Assembly (NCBI GenBank): GCA_033032175.1
Contig: CM065325.1
Coordinates: forward strand, 5,422,930 to 5,486,929
Length of the DNA stretch: 64,000 nt
Direction of reading: 5' to 3'
DNA from: Saturnia japonica
Taxonomy: Eukaryota > Arthropoda > Insecta > Lepidoptera > Saturniidae
The notes below the pieces were generated by a model. The model saw only the letters and a list, made by a program, of their open reading frames with translations. It made no database searches and was not told where the DNA came from. Made by a program: the position numbers and the translations under genes. Of the stretch, positions 38,201-45,986 are shown piece by piece. How positions within the stretch are numbered: position 1 is the stretch's first letter; every line of letters begins with the position of its first letter.

Positions 38201-41200
38201 TTGGAAATCGATCGCCGCATTATAATCTTACGACAACTGATTTGGATAAACTGCACAACATTCATCATCAGGTTCAGATAGAAAATTATTCAAGCCTGAA
38301 CACCATGGATTTTTCTAGCATACATCATAGTATAATACCATTATATGGAATTGTCATATTGGGTGCAATTGTACTGTTATTCTTGTACATTATGCGTCGC
38401 CGCCGATGCCGTTTATTGTTGAAGAACAAATCATCTCTACAAACTGAAATAGAAATACCTACCATAATGCATCCTGAAACTGAAACTTCATCTTCAGGAA
38501 ATATTCAGGAAACCAACCTGCAGAATCGCCAAGCCGCAATATTTGCATTAAAAATGTGCAAATAATTCCTCATCCAGGAGGGGAGGGGTTATCTACTGTC
38601 CTACCTACCCAACGTACTCGATCACCCAGAACCAGGTAACGCGGACTCAGATTACAATGCAAGTTCCCACGTGAATTATCGGAAATCGCTGACCAGGTGA
38701 AATGAACACATCCTGGGACAATGAAAGAATGACGGAAGAACAATCTCGCTCGATCGCCTGAGCTTGGAGGTTCACACCTTAGTTTAAGTCATATATTGTA
38801 ATTAAGTAATTTTATTATAAGTTTTGTAAAGGACCAAAAATCGCCTTTCTTTTAAAAACCTCCTACGGACGGTCAACTACGTAATTCGTGCAGCATTACT
38901 TTCTATGGTACTTAAAACTAGAGTAGACCAAAATAAAAAAATAAATGAAACAACAAATTTAAATGTATGAATCGAAAATTAATAAAACGCCATTGTATAT
39001 TTAATTACCTAATTAATTTCTTTTTTAATTTGAATAAAAAATGTATATTTTCATACCTAATTTCTACAGTTTTGCTGCAGCAACACGGAACAAAGAATAT
39101 TGCTTGGAAGAATTAATCTTGTTTGGCATCAAGGATTCAATAATTCAAGTGTTCCGGATTGCAATCTTAATTGTTGTTATTTTATTTACACAGCTTAAGC
39201 GTTGAAGATTTTTACGCGATTATTCGTAAAAAATCATGCTCCATGATGAATCGACTGTGTGGTAGCTCTAATGGTGTCCTGAAGATATTATCGAATAGAC
39301 TGGATAGTTTGTTCCTTCACCATTGGACTGAATTAATTAAAAGCGTGTGTACCTATGCAAATTACTGATTTAGCTTGTGTGTGTAATTATTTGTAAAATG
39401 TGTTTTTGTCCTTATTAACATAGGCTAAGTTGACTAACAATATTGGATGTAAATCTAAAATAAATAAAAATATTAATATATATACAACCCGCAATTGATT
39501 TAAAGCGTAATTGTATTATCAATTATACTTAGCTCTAAAAACAATGGTAAAATCAACATACAGCTTAAATTACGCTACATCCTACATCTCTAAAATAAAC
39601 ATTTGGCATGTGTCATGCAAGTCTTCTCAGGATAAATATACAGTTAAATAACTTTAAGAAGTTGAAAATTAGATTAGTAAGGGCAGGTTGAACCAAACTT
39701 TAAATCATTAAATCAGATTTAATTAAGATTGACTGTTGCACACATTTTGACACAACTAAACTGTATTTAAGCTAAAACTGAATTTAAATAGATGAATGTC
39801 GACCTTAGATGTTATTTTCCTATAACCATACCTAATGAATAATCAACCCCCAAATCCTGGTTACAGTGCTAATTTTTATTTTAACAATCTTAGCTTACCA
39901 TCAATAAATTGACTCAAAATAATTTTCATATCTGTTGCTTTTCTGACATTTGTATCTTCAACAAGATCATACACAAAATGCCTGCCCTTCATCTTAGGAA
40001 CTTTGCCACCCCTCTTGTGCAATGGTGGTGGCCATCTCCTTTTCAAGATGAATGTATTCTGCAATATGAAAATTGACAGTTTATTTTGATAATAAGTTTT
40101 GTTTTCTTAATAAATCATTAAGAGTAGGATATTAGATTGTTTCATCTATCTCCTAAAAGTATGTAATAATGGGCTATGTAACATTACATTACTTAAATAT
40201 ACATCTGTGTGATGATTTAGGGTCAGCTAAAGATAAAAAACATACTAGTACACTTGCACTATGTAAACACAATAACAAAATTATGATGGTCCAAAAGCAA
40301 AGCAACATTTATTAACAAGAAAAAGAAAGAAACTTATAAATTTGCACTAGGTCAATTCTAACTTATTTAGTATTTTAGATATTATTATGCCTATGGATAT
40401 ATGTATGTAACATAATATATTATCACAAAATAATTAAAGGATTTTAAAAAATATCCAAATTGCCAGTTATGTGGTGTTCTACTTTTAACAAAAAAATTAC
40501 GGGTTTTGTTATTTAATCAAGTTAGCTCCTTTTCTACTTTAATAGCAATAATTCACTATTTACATAGGATACAATAATGAATTATACCATAATGAAATCT
40601 ACTCAAAACCGACATTATTTTAAAATTATTGGTAACTCATGTTTTCATACATCTTTTTTTATACCAAGATGCTTAAAACTTTGTAAAAAAAATATTTTTG
40701 CTAATTTTTCACTGAAAAATTCATTCAATTTTTTTAATATTCCCATAGCAAGTCAAACTATTTACTGCTTATTGATTGGCATAGTTAGCATATAATAATA
40801 AAATAAAAAAAACCGATGGAATTCAGTCATTTGTGGTTGCAGTGTACAAGAATGAAATATAAGACAAAAATTTGTAGTTTAAAAAAAAACTCATATCTTA
40901 GGTACATAGGATATATTTTGTTTCACATTTTTTTTCTGAATGGCCATAAGTTCTGCTATAAGTCATTTCAAGGTTATCCATTCATTACCGGGCAACCTGT
41001 ATGAATCAGCCAGTAAGATACTAACACCAAACATATTTTTAGTAAACAGTGACAATTCTAAGGCCTTTTCGTGCCAATAGACTTGAAATTTGAATTCATT
41101 ATGAAAATAGTGAAAAAACGTGAGATGTATATTCAATAAAGAATAGAAAATGTTGACTCTAAACCATTCTGCTCCAAGGAGCTCTGGAAACCCTACTCAC

Positions 41201-41632
41201 CACAGGAACACAAAAGGTTATTTAGCTTGATTAAAGCCTTATTTGTTACTTTTGTTGTATTACTTTTTTATTGGGTACCCTATTCTTATTATTATTATTA
41301 TAAAAACATAATGGTCTAATTATAGTAAAATATTAAATTTGTTTTGTTTTAATTGTCAGTTTCTGAATTGTAATCTCTTTATTTTCATCTGTAAATGAAA
41401 AAAGATATTCTCAAAATCATCTCACCAGAATGAAATGTATAAGCACTAAATATTTACAGGTATTTTGTGTAAATAAATAAGTATATAAATTACATCTACT
41501 ATTGATAGTACCACAGAATAGACATTTCTAAGCTTAGATACTATAAATTGATCACATTACCCTAGTTTGTTGCCCAAGTAAGCTCGGTCCATTAGTAGTT
41601 ACTTTACTTATAAACGAACATATTCGAAACAT
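26035..41632 (-). CDS. mRpL9: Mitochondrial ribosomal protein L9, five exons
   Basis: Component of the large subunit of the mitochondrial ribosome. Exons (minus strand): 41632-41561, 40058-39899, 30112-29943, 28649-28449, 26208-26035; all introns are GT-AG and phases agree, giving 777 nt and 258 residues, the usual size. Exon 1 gives a basic, Ser/Thr-rich N-terminus (MFRICSFISKVTTNG) fitting a mitochondrial presequence. Exons 2-3 carry the bacterial-type L9 N-domain (MKIILSQFIDGVGKTGDIIA, then LLPGLAVYATPENL). Exon 4 has NKTQPWTLEPWHIKTSFRKSG and exon 5 VRCRIHHWATGLDRLPW. The frame is intact. Intron 2 (9.8 kb) holds an errantivirus, Helitrons and a TIR element; introns 3-4 hold further repeats. 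Identification rests on recognition of the family. Confidence 0.92.
26245..26395 (+). repeat. Dispersed repeat, copy also at 32190-32340
   Basis: GCCGGTACAATAAGGTATGA and GTGTTGGATTCATATTGGCAT are shared with 32228-32306 in the same orientation, about 80% or better by eye. In both places a Helitron-like segment follows, so it may be part of a larger element. Confidence 0.5.
26465..27463 (+). mobile_element. Helitron-like element, interrupted by an LTR
   Basis: Matches 32610-33081 in series: GTCTGTC, CCGATTCTTATGAAATG, repeated CAACCGATTCTGAT, then GTAACAAACGCGTGCGGAGCC with a short GC hairpin and CACCGCTAG|T at 27460-27463. Non-coding; lies in mRpL9 intron 4. The 5' end is not certain. Confidence 0.6.
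26979..27240 (+). repeat. Probable LTR (solo or fragment), about 262 bp
   Basis: Starts TGTGGCGA and ends TCTCCACA. Contains TTTTTATATAGCTCC (TATA-like) and AATAAACA (polyadenylation-like) in the plus orientation. It interrupts the Helitron sequence. No clear target duplication, so the downstream 25-40 nt may also belong to it. Confidence 0.5.
27509..27800 (-). pseudogene. hAT transposase C-terminal (dimerisation) remnant
   Basis: The minus-strand frame contains LEIASRIYLSLMITNCSDER followed by SFSTLKHIKNEVRNTMSQER and LNYHALMNIEYDLLREID, the hAT-family C-terminal dimerisation region as found in ZMYM-like/DUF4371 transposases. No upstream transposase can be read. Embedded in mRpL9 intron 4 in the sense orientation. 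Confidence 0.6.
28449..28649 (-). CDS. mRpL9: mRpL9 exon 4
   Basis: Acceptor TTTTACAG|ACA, donor ACG|GTATGA, 67 codons in phase 0. Contains the conserved PWTLEPWHIKTSFRKSGF segment of metazoan mL9. Confidence 0.9.
28694..29195 (+). mobile_element. Helitron-like element, both ends visible
   Basis: Begins A|TCTATATACAAATAG and ends GAGCGAAGCCACGGGCACAGCTAG|T. Host A and T bracket the insert, and a GC-rich short hairpin precedes CTAG, all Helitron hallmarks. Non-coding, about 500 bp, in mRpL9 intron 3. Confidence 0.75.
29196..29360 (+). mobile_element. Second Helitron-like element abutting the first
   Basis: Starts TCTATACTAATATAACAAAG immediately after the CTAG of the preceding copy, then CACTAATCTCTGGAACTACC as in 30302-30938 and 56504-56994. 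The 3' end is not resolved. Confidence 0.6.
29361..29942. other. Intron 3 sequence, nothing recognised
   Basis: AT-rich, part of mRpL9 intron 3. No coding exon or clear element terminus. Confidence 0.35.
29943..30112 (-). CDS. mRpL9: mRpL9 exon 3
   Basis: Acceptor TTTAAG|GTG, donor CACAGG|GTAAAT. Encodes the core of the L9 RNA-binding N-domain (GKTGDIIALHPNKAYNDFLL). Confidence 0.9.
30302..30938 (+). mobile_element. Helitron-like element
   Basis: 5' ACCTACTAATATAATAAATG and CGCTAATCTCTGGAACTACC; 3' GGATGAAACCGTGGGGCAAAGCTAG|T. Non-coding, in mRpL9 intron 2. Confidence 0.65.
30965..31620 (+). pseudogene. CR1/jockey-like LINE 3' end with RT C-terminus
   Basis: Plus-strand frames read LQKRAVRAIYDKRPRESFRN and ENIMYV-like sequence, the C-terminal extension of LINE RTs, then a 3' UTR with CCCGATCGAGTTT, GGTTCTTCTCGATGG and GGGGCCTAGATTGAATAAAA, ending in an ATTTTG repeat. 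This is the longest of three copies of this tail in the window. Broken by stops. Confidence 0.65.
31621..33313. mobile_element. Non-autonomous TIR element, 1.7 kb, with nested Helitron
   Basis: TTCGTGCGCGACCATCCT...GACGTTGGCGGG at the left end is mirrored by CCCGCCAACGTC...AGGATGGTCGCGCACGAA at the right end. These are imperfect TIRs of about 45-50 bp. TTTTG precedes and TTTG follows. No transposase is seen; superfamily unknown. It directly follows the LINE tail. Confidence 0.55.
32499..33081 (+). mobile_element. Helitron-like element
   Basis: Starts TCTATATTAATAAATCTG after a TCTA microsatellite and ends GAGCCGTGGGCACACCGCTAG|T. Related to 26465-27463. Non-coding. Confidence 0.65.
33465..33764 (+). 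repeat. 5' LTR of the errantivirus-like element
   Basis: 300 bp, begins TGTTACCTACTG and ends CTACGTAATT, an AATT end as in errantiviruses. Preceded by CGTG. Confidence 0.9.
33764..33781 (+). promoter_or_regulatory. Primer-binding site, tRNA-Ser type
   Basis: TGGCGCAGTCGGTAGGAT is complementary to the 3' end of an insect tRNA-Ser including CCA, as I recall that tRNA. It overlaps the last T of the LTR, as is usual in errantiviruses. Confidence 0.75.
34161..37493 (+). CDS. Gag-protease-integrase polyprotein (no RT/RNase H)
   Basis: One uninterrupted 1110-codon frame. Residues 1-370: errantivirus-type Gag without a zinc knuckle, followed by a Pro/Gln/Asn-rich linker. Retropepsin active site LIDTGAN has the Asp at residue 408. 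The post-protease segment and a Ser/Thr-rich stretch (about 590-690) lead directly into the region that normally follows RNase H. Integrase: HHCC zinc site H755, H761, C791, C794; core D824, D877, E913, with exactly 35 residues between D877 and E913. No YxDD/FxDD motif, RT palm or RNase H motif is visible anywhere. The missing part would be roughly 500-600 residues. Gag and Pol share one frame, so no frameshift signal is needed. Element-encoded protein, apparently intact apart from the missing domains. Confidence 0.9.
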   Translation: MAQSDNSVVIDKIWKALRLVPEFDGNSHVLVRFLNICDNLVLEYVRPENQLVTAALLNGIINKITGSAARTLATNGIPDNWQGIRNTLVNSFSDHRDECSLYTDLSQLTQGIDTPNVFYERVQNTLSTIMTYIQLHDSVTTTVEAKRKLYNKLALQTFTRGLHEPIGSRVRCMRPETLEKALEFAQEEINVVYLQNQNVQSGNPRRTHLPTSYQKPLNLPQQNFLQSSTNQNKLIFKPNIFNNNPYVKQSPHNVNAAPQPMFRPQYQGPSRTQQVMRALPRSDMSTGFKIPPRGNFQQGRPNLPVPMSGISHPVARNLPLTGQTDTRQVNLNEANEPYNYDYYDTDYTQYFHEDCTPYDETENFEQDYDQNFQGGSELKLPRIELHLQGKRQLPYIQIQNPPLKLLIDTGANQSFINPEIVEKYFSHLELYYDPFEVTNIYATTRNEFSIIVPCLPEFQGHDPIKFFIYKFHDYFDGLIGWNLLEQWQAKIDLQTRILRTEFTCNKIQMYDPKTVNLFETIIPAQSPQIIKVPISIPQGDVLINQQSVNGCNITECLSTAENSRCMIEIHNEESPSIIVNVSDSESTVTAPDDRPLISNSSTDTAPTLGALSSPIPDLHIPDNETIHTSHENPILETSTSEELLNKFKRQLIINCTSGPAKAKPKITIPFETFRRTVVQISENNLEDEIISIIQKFIDPKLRTAILFQPIEKMYTIVPILQQNLKSSSINIILVKREIQNISDYLEQQHIISQYHIGKTNHRGINETYLSLSQRYFWPKLKEQITYFINECIICNRAKYDRVPLRPEFQIVTPPSKPFQLAHADVVTIEQEKYLTIIDAFTKYAQAYRLPDCTTPNIVKSLLNFCTHHGFPLTVTTDRGTEFTNQLVAEFLKLHKIQHHIIAADAPHENGMIERFHSTLLEHLRLLKLQHRDEPAQNLVPYALIAYNSSIHSLTKCRPFDLMSGHFDPRDPTDLDLSQQLYQQYLQDHRGKMDIVYNIIHNSSLSKREQTMTQRNLNQEPQTDYKQGQNVYIRNPIAQRQKLAARYTQDKVMSNLPIHVYTTKKRGPVAKARIKRAKVTKKPTLLQDSDLHHDPGPSTSRQCSGPLPGNY
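37563..38225 (+). pseudogene. Env-like fragment, ectodomain part
   Basis: A 220-codon frame with Cys pairs and motifs such as PFPYIATNSKEFVYMEAE and CHSTSISFHKEALLELD resembles the middle to C-terminal ectodomain of insect errantivirus Env (the group related to baculovirus F proteins). The signal peptide, cleavage region and N-terminal half are absent, and the frame ends before the membrane anchor. Presumed non-functional. Confidence 0.6.
38242..38565 (+). pseudogene. Env-like fragment, transmembrane anchor and tail
   Basis: This frame differs from the preceding one. It encodes a hydrophobic segment (IIPLYGIVILGAIVLLFLYI) followed by a basic stop-transfer (MRRRRCR) and a short tail, the layout of the Env C-terminus. 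The frame change from 37563-38225 indicates a small indel between about 38160 and 38240. Confidence 0.6.
38576..38588 (+). promoter_or_regulatory. Polypurine tract
   Basis: AGGAGGGGAGGGG immediately upstream of the 3' LTR, the expected plus-strand primer. Confidence 0.8.
38587..38886 (+). repeat. 3' LTR of the errantivirus-like element
   Basis: 300 bp, colinear with the 5' LTR with about six substitutions (one at the very first base). Followed by the target duplicate CGTG at 38887-38890. Confidence 0.9.
39080..39366 (+). pseudogene. LINE reverse transcriptase C-terminal fragment
   Basis: The plus strand reads RINLVWHQGF and then, after a frame change, SVEDFYAIIRKKSCSMMNRL followed by CGSSNGVLKILSNRLDSLFL, which resembles the C-terminal tail of LINE RT proteins of moths. 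Short and broken; in mRpL9 intron 2. Confidence 0.4.
39899..40058 (-). CDS. mRpL9: mRpL9 exon 2
   Basis: Acceptor ATTGCAG|AAT, donor GATG|GTAAGC (phase 1). Encodes NTFILKRRWPPPLHKRGG through the start of the L9 N-domain. Confidence 0.9.
40059..41560 (-). other. mRpL9 intron 1, nothing further recognised
   Basis: AT-rich intron. Around 41165-41215 there is a stretch shared with 25115-25150 (GGCTCTGGAAA.CTTACTCAC type). Confidence 0.5.
41561..41632 (-). CDS. mRpL9: mRpL9 exon 1
   Basis: ATG at 41632-41630, 24 codons, donor AGG|GTAATG. Ends in phase 0. Basic presequence-like N-terminus. Confidence 0.85.
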
Positions 41633-41639
41633 AATTCTT

Positions 41640-42439
41640 ATTTTTTACAACTATTAAAAAAAAATTAAACAAAAGTGTAATTTTGTTAAAATTAGTAATT
41701 AAATACAGCGTATTTTATAGGTTATCTATTTATCATAAGGGTTGGTAGGTCAAATTTCTGAATTTTCCCCATATGAATTTTCTTTTCCCCCAAAATGATA
41801 TGTTTTGCAACTGGATCCCCAATTTTTTTTTCTAAAAGAAAATAAAGCATATGAACAAAAATACAAGGGCGCTGGACAATTATTAAAAAAAAACCTTTTT
41901 TTTGAATGTGTATTTAAGAAAATGATATTAAAATTGTTAAATATTAATATCAAAATGTTTAATAAAAAATAGTATTGATTGTACTTAATACCTCCGTCTG
42001 CACTTCTTCTACATTTATAAATGTAGATATTTATGATAAATATTTAAGTAAGATTAGCTTTGGGTGCAAGCTAATAGTGAAATATTGACCACGGATTCAA
42101 TTGAAATTTATTCGTTTTTTATTACTAAATTATCCATCAGACAAACATTGCTACTGTTTTGGATCGGAAATAAAACCTGTTTTAAAGTTATGTAATAGTG
42201 TTCTCTATGTGAATCGTTTTTTGGTATTTCGAATTTAAAGAGAGGTCAGGAAAAATGTAGGAAGAAAATGTAGACACGTAGATACTAGAAATTAACAGAG
42301 AGATCCAATAAGTAATTGTGTTTGAAGACGAACCTAGAAGTGTTATTTAATACAGCTACCTTTGATTTTATACGACCTTAATTTTTCAATTTAGGACCAA
42401 ACCGTCCTATGATAAGTACAGAAAAAAGTGTCAGCGTAA
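41640..42439. other. Upstream region of mRpL9, nothing recognised
   Basis: The promoter of mRpL9 should lie just above 41632, but I see no TATA box or other element that I can defend. Confidence 0.35.
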
Positions 42440-42640
42440 TTGTAGCGACATCTCTCGCCACAACTGACGCATCAACGCATCGACACAACTACGTAGCGAC
42501 ACATAGCGACATCTATCGAGCCACATAGGACGCATCCTACTACCCTACATTGCGCTATAGAAATTAACTCTATCGTTGAGTATATATACAATAACCCGAC
42601 TACAACAGTCGGGGCCATCTGCCCGCCAAACCTTAAAGTA
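42440..42640 (+). repeat. Dispersed repeat with GCGACATCTATCG motifs
   Basis: Contains repeated GCGACATCT.TCG motifs, CATAGGACGCATCCTA, TATATATACAATAACCCGAC, TACAACAGTCGGGGC and TGCCCGCCA. The same order occurs inverted at 58225-58050. Probably LTR or leader sequence of an unrecognised retroelement. Confidence 0.5.
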
Positions 42641-43307
42641 ATGTTTCGGTCCCTGCAAATCTATGATAGTTTTATCATTGAAGTATTATGTACCTACTAC
42701 GCATTAAAGACAACGCCTTAACCAGATTATTGAAATCCACATTCAAGTGTATACACTCATACACAGATTATTTCAGACACTTGTTGCGATTACACGTTTG
42801 AATGCTAAATTTAACTGCATAAATATGCTATCATGTGCACTTAAACAATTCGAGAAAAACAAATATAACTCAAGGAGTCACATACCATTAGTAAGTTCAA
42901 GTATTAAAGGCTACGTGCCCCGCGTCTCGCAGTGTCAATTCGAGCACAGTTTTTATTCGTAATAGCTACTCTAGTACGTAGTACATAATACCACAATGTA
43001 GTTTTATATATTTAATATCAAAATTTGTTTTATTAAATAGTAATAATGATATAACTTTTTTTTTATTTTGCACTCCAAAATGTGGAATTTTGAGAAAATA
43101 TTTAGGGTAGTTAAGAATCATTTATAAATAAAATTAGAGTAAAGCTAAAATCGAAGTGGAAGCACTGGACCTTCTATATCATAGATTCTATATACAAATG
43201 TACTCTGTGGTAGGCCTTTGGTATTTTGTTCTATGGTGGTATGTACCTACTAGAGGTGAGCGATTGTGAATGGTCTCCGTAAGTGAAACTAATTGTTAAT
43301 TATCTCT
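42641..43307. other. No gene recognised
   Basis: AT-rich. A 71-codon open frame (42747-42962) has no recognisable features. Confidence 0.35.
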
Positions 43308-43319
43308 GATTGAAACATT

Positions 43320-45974
43320 TTTTTTTTTTTTTCGAACTGACTACACTGTTAGCCTGAGGGGCCCTAAAGCCGCTGCGGCTTTTACAGCTTCACCGGACTT
43401 GGGGGCGAGCGCGGAGAGCACTCAGCCACGAAAGTTATAAGGACGACTCGCACGAGGGTGCCAAAGTGGCCGGACCTCGGCTCGGGCGGTCGTCGCGTTC
43501 GCAAATAAGTCGCGATCTAATCGAATCCCTACACCTACGATTCGAGCTAACTAAATTATACACATAGGCACGTTCCCTTCCTCCTGGGAGGAAGGAAGGA
43601 ACCATGCGTATGTGTATTCAGTAATCGGAAATGTTTTCTACACTAACTAGCGCTAACTAACTAGCGTAAAAAAAGAAAAAAAAAAGGTCCCTCACAGAAC
43701 CTATGTACCTGTGTGGTGTGCACGTGTGTATGTTCATACGTGTGTAGTGTTGTATGTAGGTAGCTAAGTGATGCACGTACAGTGTCACTTGTATCGCGCG
43801 GGCGGTTGCCTGACCCAAGGGTTTCACACCGAGGAACGGACCTAGGCTTGGGTTGCCGCTAGAGAGGGTGGACGTGACGGGTGTGCGGGAGCGAAATTGA
43901 CCGCCCGTCCTCTGCGGAGAGAACGGTGGTTACGCGGGCGTGGGCGCTGGCACGCTCTGTTTGGAGAGACGGATGTGTAGTATTTATTCGCATTTTCGAT
44001 GTGATCGTCGGGATCAATAAAAAATATTACGCGGCCGGCGTTTGCACTGGATGGTCGTGGGTACCGGGACATATGTAGCGGCTGTTTTTATTAACGGATT
44101 CGCGTGATTCGACGCGGTGTCGAAATACGAACGGGAGAGCTGTTTAACGTAGGCATGTATCGAAGGAAGCTCCATATCTCTATGGAGATCTTCGCTTCGA
44201 ACATACCACGGGGCCCCGGTGAGACGATGGAGTAACCTATTCTGTATCGATTGTAACCGTTTGAAATTCGACTCGGACATATGTGCGAACGCAGCGCAAC
44301 TGTATGTCAAAATCGGTCGAATACACATCTTGTAGAGCGTGAGCTTATGTCGCGTGGACATTTTACTCACCGAACACAACAGAGGATGCAACCGGCCCAG
44401 GACCCACGCGGCCCTGTTCCTAACCTTACGGGTGTGAGGTCTAAAAGAGAGCCTACTATCTAGGGTTACCCCTAGATATTTGGTCTCTCTTACAAAAAGA
44501 ATCGGATTACCGTAGAGTTTAATAGGTTTAAGCTTCCATGGTATCCGTGACGAATCCGCATCGAAGAGCATCGCGGCGCTCTTCGAGGGATTAACCGCTA
44601 TTCGCCATTCGTTAAACCACTTCCCGAGAGTGGTCACGGCGCGTTGGACTTTGTGTCTGAGGTGGGATCTATTCCTATTTGAGGCATATATGACTGTATC
44701 GTCAGCGTATAGCCCTACCTCGACCTCCGGGAGTCGAGGTAGGTCACTGCCGTACAGGTTAAATAGGCTAGGAGCCAGGATCGAACCTTGGGGAACGCCT
44801 GAGCGTATTGGACGGGGCGTGGACAATTCACCTTCCACTCTATAGCGAAAGGTGCGATCTTTAAGATAATCGTGAATTATTTTAATTAATCTATCGGGGA
44901 CTTCAAAGCGGTACAACTTGTAGATCAATCCCTCGTGCCAGACCTTATCAAAGGCCTTGGCCACGTCGAAAAAGACCGCAAGTATACGGCGGGGTTTATA
45001 CAATTCTGCAAAATTAGATGTAACGTGCTCCGTGCGGCGGTGCACTTGATGAGTGCAAGAATGTCTAGCACGGAAACCGAATTGCTCAGGCGGATACATG
45101 TCTTTCTCCTCTATTACTGACTTGAGCCGGTTCAGAAGGATCCGCTCGTAAATTTTCCCTAACGTATTTAGGAGACTGATCGGGCGGTAGCTGTCAGGAA
45201 GCGACGCGCTCTTGCCGGGCTTACGAATACCTATGACTATGGCCTTTTTCCAGGCGGCTGGAAAATGGCAGTGGGCTATGGCTACCTTGAAGATGCAGAC
45301 CAAAAGAGCTATGAGGCGATCGGGAAGAAGCCTAAGTACTTCATTCCTGATCCCGTCGGGACCTGGTGCTTTTCTAAGCTTAAGGCTTTTTATTATGGAA
45401 ATAACCTCCTCAGACGTGACTGGGGACAGGGAGTCTGTCGCGGGGAGCTTGTCCAGCTCCCGCACGCATCCATCGATACCCTCGACCCGGTCGGTATTTG
45501 CATCGACACTGTTCGGAGAGCACTGGCTCTCCAAACAAGTGGCGAGGCACTCCGCCTTGTCGCTGCTATCGAAAGCGGGTGATATACCGGGGCCCCTCTC
45601 GAAGGGGGCATAAGAGAAGAGGCCTCTATTTTGAGGCTGTGAGCTATTTTCCAGTAGGCCAGATGCGACGGCCTTAGCCCTTCGACAAGGGCGTCCCATC
45701 TGTGACTTCTGAATTCTAATATGCGGGCTCTAACCGCTCTCTGAAGTGCGCGGTTTTCCTCGGTCGGATAGTGGTCGTGCGCACGAGTCGCCGCGTTCTT
45801 TTCCGTCAACAACGCCCGCACGTCGGCAGGGAGTACAAAGCGGCGATCGCTCGCCTCTTCGACCTCTCTCGAGGCCTCTCCAATGCCGACCTGCAGATGG
45901 TCGACCAGGGAATCGATCGCGAGATCTACATCCGCAACGGAACCCAATACGTCCGGGATCTTATCTAAGCTGGA
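43320..45974 (-). mobile_element. 5'-truncated jockey-type LINE with 12-bp target duplication
   Basis: GATTGAAACATT flanks the element at 43308-43319 and 45975-45986. The poly-A tail (poly-T at 43320-43332 on the plus strand) follows a 680-bp 3' UTR. The 5' end lies inside ORF2 upstream of RT, so the copy is truncated at insertion. Its 3' terminus recurs as the 83-bp insert at 14815-14897. Confidence 0.9.
44014..45947 (-). pseudogene. Jockey-type LINE ORF2 (RT), one frameshift
   Basis: The upstream frame (45947-about 45600) covers the endonuclease-RT linker (RSHRWDALVEGLRPSHLAYW). The downstream frame (45699-44014, 561 codons) carries RT: LKLRKAPGPDGIRNEVL, YRPISLLNTLGKIYERIL, PEQFGFRARHSCTHQV, AVFFDVAKAFDKVWHEGL (motif A), SGVPQGSILAPSLFNLY, and the catalytic LYADDTVIYAS (motif C), then thumb and C-terminal domain. 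The two frames overlap, and the coding switch near 45600-45680 implies a single indel. RT itself is uninterrupted, so this is a fairly young copy. AP-endonuclease and ORF1 are absent because of 5' truncation. Confidence 0.85.
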
Positions 45975-45986
45975 GATTGAAACATT

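Larger units (their letters stand above)
33465..38886 (+). mobile_element. Errantivirus-like Ty3/gypsy element lacking RT and RNase H
   Basis: Two 300-bp LTRs (33465-33764 and 38587-38886) differ at about 6 positions. CGTG is duplicated at 33461-33464 and 38887-38890. A tRNA-Ser-type primer site overlaps the LTR end and a purine tract precedes the 3' LTR. The interior has one long Gag-protease-integrase frame, then env remnants. At 5.4 kb it is shorter than errantiviruses with full gag, pol and env (about 7-8 kb), because RT/RNase H and part of env are missing. It lies antisense in mRpL9 intron 2. Confidence 0.9.
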
